DNA from: Neopestalotiopsis rosae
Taxonomy: Eukaryota; Ascomycota; Sordariomycetes; Amphisphaeriales; Sporocadaceae
DNA: 64,000 nucleotides
Reading direction: 5' to 3'
Assembly: GCA_023078685.1 (NCBI GenBank)
Contig: JALGAS010000007.1
Span: 1,984,001-2,048,000 of the forward strand
In this document: in pieces, positions 54,145-63,142 of the stretch
How the letters are laid out: the number at the start of each line of letters is the position of its first letter
Position numbering within the stretch: position 1 is the first letter of the stretch
Position numbers and translations under genes: made by a program
The notes under the pieces: generated by a model
Database searches by the model: none
What the model saw: only the letters and a program-made list of their open reading frames with translations
What the model was told of the DNA's origin: nothing

Positions 54145-56064
54145 ATGGCGCAACATTACGTTTATAAGCCTCTGGCAGAGGGCCAAATAAGGCTGCTCAA
54201 TCTCTCGCTAGATGAAAGTGAGCCTCATGGTATCGCCTTGAGTCTTTGCCATGTTTCACTTGATGATTCCAAGGGCGAATATGTAGCTTTGTCCTACACA
54301 TGGGGTTGACCGGAGCCTCTCGACCTCGATCCTACCTTCCAACCTGACAATATTTGGAGATTGAAGTGCAATGGTGGAGTCGTTGAAGTTCGTCAGAATC
54401 TGTTTGATTTCTTGCAACAAGTAAGGCGTGCGGGATCCAACGCATCAGCCTTCTGGATCGACGCGGTCTGCATCAACCAGCAGGACGACAAAGAAAAGTC
54501 TGAGCAAGTTCTCCGTATGGGACAGATCTATGCAGCTTCGTACCAAGTGTGGATCTGGTTGGGCCGTCAGCCAATTAGCATTGAGGTGCAACAAATAATA
54601 GAAGAGTTCATCCCAGCGATACTCAGAGACCTTCAGGACCGAAACAACGATTACGAATTCTATCGCAGCTTCGACATACTAGATGAAAGTTCTAGCAATG
54701 TGGTTGTACAGGCGATCGGCTATGAGAAGTGGGCAATGTGGAAAAGCTCGTGGCGGCAATATCGGCCTCTCTTTGCTCGGAACTGGTTTAAGCGCGGTTG
54801 GACGGTACAGGAGGCGGCTTTGCCAGCGCCAGAACATTGCTTCGCCCTCGTCGGATCATACGTCATTAGCTGGCCCTTGGTCCTGCGTTTTTCCGTGTGT
54901 CTTTTGAGGTCTGAGTGGCCCCTTACACGGGCGGAGCCCCGGTGGTTCGTGAAAGCGGGCGTCAGGGTAATGGCTCGTCACTTCTCCGACCCCGAATCAT
55001 CTCAATCAGTCCTGACAGTTCGGGAAGCAGTCGCACTGAAGCATAATTGGCATGCGAATTTCTTGGACGTGATTCAGTGGACGAGAATTATGTATGTTGA
55101 GAACCCTCGAGATAGGATATACGCATATCTGGGGATGATGCTCCAGAATAAACCGCCGTCGGTCGAAAATAGCATAGTGCCCGACTACTCACTGGACGTC
55201 GAGCTCGTCTTTCGGAACTTTGCTACCGTCATTCTTGAAAACGTCTCAGAGCTTCGCATCATGGCGATGATTCGGGATTCTCAAGATCGTGTTTACTCCA
55301 AAATGCCATCCTGGGTACCAGACTTTTCAAAGTGTCTTGCGAATAACATCCCTGCCAACTACGATGCAGGTCAGATACGTCACCACAGCATGAATGAACC
55401 TGAGATAAGAGGTAACTATCTCATTCTCCATGGCGCTCAACTCGAATCAATATCTTGTTACGGGCAATCAGACGAGCAGTCTGAAGATTTTCTGCATCAA
55501 CTTGTTACGTATTCGTTCATGGCAGGCAAAGAGATAGGCAGCGGGCAGTTCAGTCCAGAGGCGGTATGGAGAGCCACCATGGGAGATTACTGGCCCCAAT
55601 ATCACGGGGCAGAGCAATCCATGAAATCGAGAGTTCGGCGGTGGCTCCTGCTCCAATCTTGGAATTTACGGAATCGTGGCGCGCTGCAGGAATCACTTTC
55701 CGGGTATTTGGCATGCGTATCAAATGACGATAATTTGAAAGAATGGTTGCCCACGCTTGAAGAGATCATGACACCTCAGCAACCAAGCCGAGACGAGGGA
55801 TTTGAGGAGTACGTGGAATTTGCATCTGATCAAAAACGGATGTACTCTACGACCAGCGGAAGATTTGGCATCGGGCCGGCTTCTCTTCGTTGTGGTGATC
55901 AAGTTTATATCTTCAAAGGCGGCCGAGTCCCATTTGTTCTTCGACAAAACGATGATGGTGAGACATATACGCTGCTCGGGAGCACTTATGTGCATGGTGT
56001 CATGTACGGAGAAGCCATGACGGATGAGTTTCGGTCTTCCTTTCGGCCAGTCACTCTTGTCTGA
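54145..56064 (+). pseudogene. HET-domain gene with an in-frame stop
   Basis: From the ATG at 54145 the frame encodes a HET-6-type protein. Codon 55 is TGA (54307-54309) directly after the core motif ALSYTWG; the same frame then stays open for 585 more codons. The downstream part contains AFWIDAVCINQQDDKEKSEQ, WFKRGWTVQEAALP and YVENPRDRIYAYLGMM, so domain order is intact. No GT-AG pair can remove the stop without also removing the conserved motif. A shorter protein could start at the first ATG-like codon after the stop, near 54361, but would lack the first HET motif. The gene is probably a recently inactivated allele of an allorecognition locus, or the TGA is a sequencing error. It interrupts the biosynthetic block and is not expected to serve it. 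Confidence 0.8.
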
Positions 56065-56239
56065 TCTTCTATTTTTGCGAGGTCAATATTCAATGAATTT
56101 GAGATTGTGTGAAACGGGAGAATAGTTTTGAAATCCAAATCTAAGTACATCATGGCTAAATGGAAAAATCTAGGAGAGTCATGCTAGCCTTTTTTTTTTC
56201 TTTTTGACTATACAAGAAAGGCTCTTTCAAAGAGACTCT

Positions 56240-57093
56240 TTACCAGGGCAGCATGCCGCCGTCAAGGTCAATGATACCCGACTCCTTGCCGAACTTTGCA
56301 ATGTCGGCATCCCTCTTGCCGGTGATGGTATCGACAAGAGCATAGGCGGCGTCCTTGGCATCTCTGGCACCATACTGAATGCGCATCTTGCGACCGGCCT
56401 CGCCAGTCAGGTTGGTGACGCACAGGCCGGGGTTGAAGGAGCAGACCTTGCACCAGTCCTCGTAGTTGGCCTTGTGGCAGGCGGCCAGCATGTTGAGGGC
56501 GGCCTTGCTCATGCGGTAGGTGTCGCCGCGGATCTTGTACCACTTGGCCTCCTTGTCGAGGCGGCCGGTGATGGAGCCCTGGTCGGACGAGACGTGGATG
56601 AGGCGGGGGTCGGACGACTTCTTGAGAAGGGGCTCAAAGACCTCGGTGCAGATGGCGGTGCCAAAGGTGTTGGTCTCAAAGTGCTCGCGCAGGCTGGTCA
56701 GGGTATCGACGTCGGGGCGGTAGACAATGATGCCGGCATTGTTGACCAGCACGTCCAGCTTGCCAAACTTGGTCTCAACCTGCTCCTTGGCAGCCTCGAT
56801 CGATTTCCTGTCGGTGACGTCGATCTGAATGAGCTCGATCTGGTCCTTGATAGATGGGTGCTCGGTAATAATCTCTTCGACGACCTTTTGTCCCTTCTCG
56901 ACGGATCGCGATCCGAGAAGAACGTGGTAGTTGGGGGCTGCCTTGGCCAAAGCAATGACAGTCTCCAGACCAATGCCGCTGCTGGCACCTGTAAAGTGGG
57001 TTAGATTTATTTTCCGCAATCCCGCTGATTGTAAGGATGGATTGCCAAGGTTGACTTACCAGTAATCAGAACGATGGTCTTGTCAATAGTCAT
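56240..57093 (-). CDS. Short-chain dehydrogenase/reductase (classical SDR)
   Basis: Two exons (57060-57093, 56240-56988; 71-nt intron) give 260 residues. The cofactor motif TGASSGIG starts at residue 11, NNAG is in VLVNNAGIIVY, the catalytic Ser is in HVSSDQGS and the catalytic Tyr and Lys in TYRMSKAA. All four parts of the SDR active site are therefore present. The sequence is closer to retinol-dehydrogenase-like SDRs than to the naphthol reductases of melanin or MdpC type. It could reduce a ketone or quinone in the pathway, and is the only full classical reductase in the cluster region. It lies right of the HET pseudogene; a TCGN5CGG site is 241 bp upstream. Coding G+C is high. Confidence 0.88.
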
Positions 57094-57333
57094 TATGATG
57101 GATGTTGATTTTTGTTGATGGGAGAATTGAAATGCTTTGGAAAAGAGATGTAGTGTTGCTTGAGTGTTGGAAGATGTAGATGTCAATGACTTGATTGATG
57201 TTGAGAATGATGATGATAATGAAATTCAAAATCTGGTCGAGAAGAAACAGACATAGATATACTCATGGTCAAAGTCAGTAACTCAGTCATAATGAACACG
57301 AAAATCTTTGTAAGTCCGCCGCTACGTCCGTGA

Positions 57334-57344
57334 TCGACGGCCGG
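57334..57344. promoter_or_regulatory. AflR-type TCGN5CGG site
   Basis: TCG-ACGGC-CGG, 241 bp upstream of the SDR ATG. Confidence 0.4.
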
Positions 57345-57432
57345 AAATTCCCAGAGTCGGCAGTCCCAAGAGCCCTTGGCAGGTACACAGCGATGCCCCA
57401 CACGCGGCCCAGTGTAGAGCCAGTCCCGGACA

Positions 57433-57443
57433 ACGGCCGTCGG
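57433..57443. promoter_or_regulatory. ACGGCCGTCGG element (SDR side)
   Basis: An 11-bp sequence built on the palindrome ACGGCCGT, 340 bp upstream of the SDR. It is identical to the element at 58282. Confidence 0.45.
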
Positions 57444-58281
57444 CGGTCGGTGTTCGGGCGGGGCCTTGTCTGCCTAACGTAGGCGCTAACATGCTGCTGG
57501 TAGCCAACATAAGGCCAGCCCCCACCCCCACTAATGCTGGTATAATCCTGCAGGGACAAAAGGTCCCTTAGTGAAACACATACTAATACACATGCTTTTC
57601 GATATCGCGGCCCTCGGTGAGCCGGGAGGCAATTGTTGTCCATGTATTCTCAGCTCGCTGATGGGATTCGACTAATTGCAGCTTCAGATGGCTGATCATT
57701 GCTCAACTCGGCGTTGATTTTCATGAACACGCACTACTTGGCTGACTTCTTCCAAGCTCACAGCTGGGAGCAAAGCAAATCATGAGAGGAAATGCTACAT
57801 GAAAAGTAAGACATTGTAGGTACTATGTTCCACATGTTACCGCTTGACTACATGTCAGACTCTCTCAGTATCTAGGTATCAATATGACCCTTACACAGAA
57901 CCAATATTCTGCTTGACCAGATTCATGCACGAAGTACATAAGCTTTAACGATGCATGGGAACTGATTGCTCCAATTGTCAAGAAGGTAACTTCAGTGTTG
58001 GGATAATGATCGCCAAGATTTTCAGACTACACGGGTGCATCAAGAATGGGGCAATACAAGTATCAGTCAATATTTGTTTCAGATCCTTTACTGCCAGCCT
58101 CATGTACGAATCGATATCACCACAAGGTTGATTTGCAGATGCATTGCTGAAAAGTCCCTGATCGCTGGAAATAGGATGCCTTCAAGGTACTATACCCCCT
58201 GTCGATTGCCGGTGTCCGGTAGTGCTCCTCTTGCCCCTCCCCGGCGCATGCCCCGCCTCCATATTGCGGGCCCTATTGTTC

Positions 58282-58292
58282 ACGGCCGTCGG
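58282..58292. promoter_or_regulatory. ACGGCCGTCGG element (GMC side)
   Basis: Identical 11-bp element, about 580 bp upstream of the GMC gene start. Confidence 0.45.
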
Positions 58293-58670
58293 TCCAGGCC
58301 GTGCCCCTACTGGCGGGAGCAGAGCAGGTCCAATAGCAGCACGGCCGCAAAGTGCTAAGAGCGCTGCGCTACAGTACCTCGTAGCTGCCTCCAGGTTCAT
58401 TCCCGGTTCTACTGCAACCTCAGCTCATCTAAGTCCTCCCCATCAACATTTGTTCAATATGAAAGTCATATTTTAGGTTCATTTGCACAATCAAGTGCCA
58501 ATCAAGGATTGTCTACCCTGTCTCCGGGTTTCTTCTCCGCATTGCCTAAGCTTGCTTTGTCGCTAGTGATTGCGCCTCCTCAGTCCAGGTGCACACTTGT
58601 TTCCAGGCAAGAGTAGTATTGTGTGCATCGACAAAGCCACCCTTCAATAACGGAACTATACCGGGCAACC

Positions 58671-58681
58671 TCGCTTTCCGG
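58671..58681. promoter_or_regulatory. AflR-type TCGN5CGG site
   Basis: TCG-CTTTC-CGG, 192 bp upstream of the GMC ATG at 58873. Confidence 0.4.
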
Positions 58682-58872
58682 CAGAGTGGCAGGATCTCGA
58701 GCAGTCAGCAATCATGCCATGAGCAAGGCCAAAACGCAAGGCAAACATGGGTAGATCATCAATAACAACCGTTCTCTGGTTCACGTGGATATTATAAAGC
58801 GGTTGGAAGCCGTCACCAAGACCTGCTATGGAAGCATTCAACACACGCATATTCTCAGGTCACTCGCCCAAC

Positions 58873-60677
58873 ATGTCTTCGCTCAAGAGCTTTCTCCTTC
58901 TCGCGACAGCCACCGCGGTCAAGGCTGGTGTCGCCTCTGCAGTAGATTATGTCATCGTCGGCGCAGGCCCAGCTGGCTACGTGGTGGCAGAAATGCTCTC
59001 ACGCAACCCTGCAATCACTGTCACTCTTCTCGAACGTGGCCCTGACGAGATCAACAACACTGATGTCAACAGTAAGTATTCAAAGCCATATTCTCTTTCC
59101 TAGTCGTGAACTCTTACTCACCATGTTTCATAGTCCCTGGTACTTTGTTACCATCCGCCAATGATGTGTGGGCATACTACTCACAGCCCGATGACAACTT
59201 GGGTGGCTTGACACCAAATCTTTTCCAGGGCTCTATGCTTGGAGGAGGTACCGGTGTCAATATGATGGGTTATTGCCGCGGTGCCGCCTCCGTCTTTGAC
59301 GAGTGGGCCGAGGTTTCTGGTAACCCTGGCTTGGCTTGGAGCTCGCTGCAGGAGGATTTTAACGCAACGACAACATGGGGAGAGCAGCCAGATTTGGACT
59401 ACCCACAATACGTTGACACCTCTGTCTTCGGAGACGGTCCCATTGAGGTCACGCGCCAAAGCTTCCTCACAGGACTGGAAGTGCCGTTCGCTCAGGTCCT
59501 GCAAGACGAGCTTGACCTGCCACTTGTCTGTTTGGAAGATGGCACAGGTATTGGCGTCGACATGAGTGTTCAAAGCATTACTGCCGCCAACCGTACTCGA
59601 TCGTACGCTCGCAACACTTATGGCTACATGCTAGAGACCCGCTCGAACGTGCAGGTTCTGCCAAACTCTTGGGTCTCAAACATTGGTTTTGAAGGCACCA
59701 AGGCGATCAATGTCACTTATTTCGATTCCGTTACCAACGTCACTACAGTTCTCCCGGCTGGAGAGATTGTTGTAAGCGGTGGTGCTATCAATACTCCCAA
59801 GCTGCTCATGCAGTCTGGTGTCGGGCCCGCAGATGTCCTGAACAGCCTCGATATCCCTGTCGTTGCCGACATTTCCGAGATTGGCGCCAACCTGTGGGAT
59901 CACCACTACTCATTCATTCTGGTCGAGGTCACAAACGACATCATCGACTACTACCAGACTTTCATGAACTCCACTGAGTCTGCCATTGCCGAGGCACAGT
60001 ATGCGGAGAACTCCTCTGGCCCGTTGAGCTCTGTCAGTGGTGAGGCTTTTGCCACGGTTCGACTGCCAGACTCCCTTTTCTCTGATATCGACAGCACGTT
60101 CTATCCCTCCCTCGCGTCCGACAGACCTCATGTCATCTACGAGTACAATGGTGCGCCTCTGTTGACCGACGCGGAATACTTGTCCCGCCCCATCATCTCA
60201 GGTCTTACGGCCCTCGTGCAGCCCGAGGCATCTGGATACCTGACCATCAACTCGTCCGACTACACCCAGGCGCCGCTCATCCACTCCAACTTTTACGGCT
60301 CAGATTCTGACAAGGCTGCTATTGTTTACGCATACAAGGAGTTGCGAGCACTGTTTGCCAACTCTGCTCTAGAGGAGTTCGTCGTCGGTGAGGTCTACCC
60401 CGGTGTCAACGTGACCAGCGACGAAGACGTTTGGGCCGCAGTCCAATACACGGCCAGATCCTTCCACCACCCTGTCGGCACTGTCGCTCTCGGCACCGTC
60501 CTCGACTCCAACTGGCGCATCAAGGGTCTCGAGAACATCCGGGTTGTTGACTCGAGCGCTCTCCCGACCCTGACCACTTGCCACCCCATGGGTGTCGTTT
60601 ACGCCGTCGCTCACCGCGCCGCCCAGGATATTGTCCAGGCTGACGGTATCGGTTCCAAGAGACGTTGTGTTCACTAA
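58873..60677 (+). CDS. Secreted GMC-family flavin oxidoreductase
   Basis: Two exons (58873-59071, 59134-60677; 62-nt intron) give 580 residues. The ATG at 58873 gives a signal peptide (MSSLKSFLLLATATAVKAG) directly before the FAD-binding strand VDYVIVGAGPAGYVVAEML; an ATG 15 codons upstream is possible. The GMC signature GGGTGVNMMGYCRG and the PROSITE-2-like GGAINTPKLLMQSGVG are present. The catalytic pair is His in SFHHPVGT and His in TTCHPMGVV, so the enzyme should be active. There are many N-glycosylation sequons. Secreted GMC enzymes in fungal polyketide clusters include versicolorin B synthase (a cyclase) and patulin synthase. A late cyclisation or oxidation in vesicles or outside the cell is therefore a sensible, though unproven, role. 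Confidence 0.9.
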
Positions 60678-61231
60678 GTCTGCGAGACTTCCAGTCGAGT
60701 CTCTTTCATAGGTGTCAAAAATTGATTTGCCAATCTCATGTTCACAGTTTGATTCAATAGAAGTACATATAGACCATTTTTTCAATCTCATTCAAAATAC
60801 TTGATCTGAATGATATTACGTGAAGCACTACCAGTCTTATAACGTTTGTAAATTTTCAATACCACGCCTCCATCAAGGTTACTTACAGTTTTCGGACGGG
60901 AAAGTTCAGTTGTATAAGGGCTGTATAAGGGCTGTTTTTTCTGTGAGTTTAACTGTGAAAACACTCTCGACTCTAAGAATCTTGCTTAGGTGATCGATCG
61001 ATAAAGTATCCATCATCTACTCGTGTCTTTGCTATTTTAATTGTCACGGGATAGGTAGTCACTTTCTGCACGTCCCAATATGGCCGATTGACTCGAAATT
61101 ATATCACAAATAGCTTTTGACTACCATGTCCATCACTCCTGCCGCTTTGTTCATAGATCTTACATTCGCAATCGCTCAACCACCGCCGTCTTTTACTCAC
61201 AGACTCTCCATGAATAGCTGCCGAATTTGTC
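60678..61231. other. Convergent intergenic region
   Basis: Between the 3' ends of the GMC and anthrone oxygenase genes. A 10-bp direct repeat (GTATAAGGGC twice near 60912-60933) is the only thing noticed. Confidence 0.5.
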
Positions 61232-61805
61232 TCAGAAGGCCACCTTTCCAGAAGCGCCCAAGAATCCCAACACCGACCCGGCCAATGGAAACATGGATCT
61301 AACAACATGCTGCCACTGCCACTTCACGGCCAATGTCTGCACTTCCTCCAAGGGTGTCTTCTCGCCCACAATGTCCAGCTTGTGCAAGACAAACATGGCG
61401 TCAATAGTAGGTTGCATGTAGAGAAGGGTAAAGGGGATCATGACGAGGGTAAGTGCAGCCGCGGAGGCCAGGACGCGCCAGTCTGGCCTACCGGCCGAGC
61501 GCCGGCCCAACGCGGCCGCCACGTACAGCAGACACGTCGTCACGGAAAAGACGGGATACGTTTGGATGCCGAACTCGTAGAGGCGACACCACTGGTGCAG
61601 AAGCTGGCTGCTGTCCGTTGCGGTGTCGAGGAGTAGGGGCACGTCCATGATGGAGATGTTAATCATGGCGCCTGCGGCGGAGGAAGATGATGACTGGTTA
61701 ATTTATCTTGAGTCAGTGTCGAGCAAAAGTTTGGATCCGCTTACCAAATAATATGAAGCCAAAGAGGGGCGCGAGAGCGTCCACGGCACTTAGGGAAGAG
61801 GACAT
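61232..61805 (-). CDS. DUF1772 anthrone oxygenase
   Basis: Two exons (61745-61805, 61232-61671; 73-nt intron) give 166 residues. The protein has four hydrophobic helices, the first at residues 8-24 (DALAPLFGFILFGAM), then around TYPVFSVTTCLLYVAAALG, ASAAALTLVMIPFTLLYM and the C-terminal end SMFPLAGSVLGFLGASG. The polar motif WCRLYEFG and the late KWQWQHVVRS are typical of the noranthrone monooxygenase/HypC-GedH-MdpH2 group. These small membrane enzymes oxidise an anthrone to an anthraquinone without an obvious cofactor, here most likely emodin anthrone to emodin. Its presence strongly supports the anthraquinone reading of the cluster. The short first exon was chosen because it supplies the first helix in frame. 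Confidence 0.85.
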
Positions 61806-63142
61806 GATGAATCTGCGGAACGACTTGCTCAATATTTGCTGTTGCTCAACTCAAATGCAATATGATTGAAATCGACAGGCTGGGAATCTTGAAATCTGAG
61901 GTAGGTAGATTACAGTCAGATTCCTCTGAAATTTTTGTGAAAAACAACAATCAATCTTGTTCTCCAATTAATACTGAGTAGATTCGATAATCATATCTCC
62001 GAACGACTCCACTGAAGCACTCTACAGACCTGGAATACGAGTGCATCATATCAACAGTCCCGACTTTTCGATAAACGTTTCAGCCCGCATCGAACGGTCG
62101 AGCAAGCGTGTTTCCCTATCTAGGTAAAATCCGTACCCTGGGTTCCCGGTAGTTTCGTCCCAGCCATGCACGAGCGACTGAGTGGGTGCACCGGACCCCG
62201 AGATCACCTAAAAATAGGCCCCGGGTATGTTGCGGGTTGTGTGGGGGCGGGGACCCCTACAGATTGCTGATTCCTGCTAGATGCTAGTCACCGCCCAAAA
62301 GACACTGTAGTCCAAAGGGCTCTGTATTCATGGCCGATTGATCTCCCAAAATTTGGAAAACTTAAAGTCACTATGAGACGATTGAATCCACCAAATGGGA
62401 ACTGTATAAGATAGTTCTCAATTTTTTCGACGCGTGTGTGAGATTCGACCCGTAGCAGATTCGTAGCTGTCGGCGTTCGTCGAGGATTGATGGATTGATA
62501 CTGAGCCATGTCTATGAATTTTCACGATGCGTAAAATTCATGGGTGTGTTTGATCGATAGGTCATACATTAAGGAAGTGATAGATATCTCCACATATCAA
62601 GACTTTTTGGTGAGCTAAAGGCCTGGTTTTCATCGGCCTCTTCTTCCTTTGTAACTAGCTGGCTTTGTGACTCGAGTTGTTGTCTGAGCTTAGTATCTCA
62701 TCTGTATCCAAATTCCAAGAAACTACATATCATTGGAAACTGCTTCTGCTTTATATGCTTTGTCAATGTCATTTTCCCTGTCCAATTGAAACACCCTGTT
62801 CCAACGATCATGATCGTCATCGCGCAGCCAATTTTGGCCCGGGTTTTACGGAGCCCAAATGTTTATACTGTTAAAGTAAATATAAGGCGTAACACAAGTG
62901 TAGCACAACATCGGAAAGCATGGATTTAGACCTTTCCCGGGTGCCTTTGCCCGAGATCTTCGAATCACAATGATTTATGCTCTATTCCCGGTTATACCTA
63001 TAAGTCATCCCTGGCACCGCGTAGAGGACCTCATTAGTGCATGCATCCGGAGCCCTCTTCTCTCCCATCTTCGAGCCAGTCTCAATCATTAATTCTTTCG
63101 ATCTTCTACTTCAAGTCCAACTATCAAAACACTATCAGAAAC
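61806..63142. promoter_or_regulatory. Divergent promoter: anthrone oxygenase / AMP-binding enzyme
   Basis: A 1.3-kb region between divergent genes. No perfect TCGN5CGR site was found by eye; near matches with the wrong spacing occur around 62041-62110. A pyrimidine-rich leader precedes the ATG at 63143. Confidence 0.45.

Larger units (their letters stand above)
57094..58872. promoter_or_regulatory. Divergent promoter region: SDR / GMC
   Basis: A 1.8-kb region between two divergent genes. It carries TCGN5CGG sites at 57334 and 58671 and the 11-mer ACGGCCGTCGG at 57433 and 58282. The rest is featureless. Confidence 0.5.

Noticed and set aside
54281..54360. A cryptic intron that would remove the TGA in the HET gene
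   Set aside because: The only GT-AG pairs around it would also remove the conserved ALSYTWG motif, so splicing would not restore a normal HET domain.
56204..57004. A 266-codon open frame on the plus strand
   Set aside because: Antisense to the SDR gene, which has all SDR motifs; the frame has no recognisable protein features.
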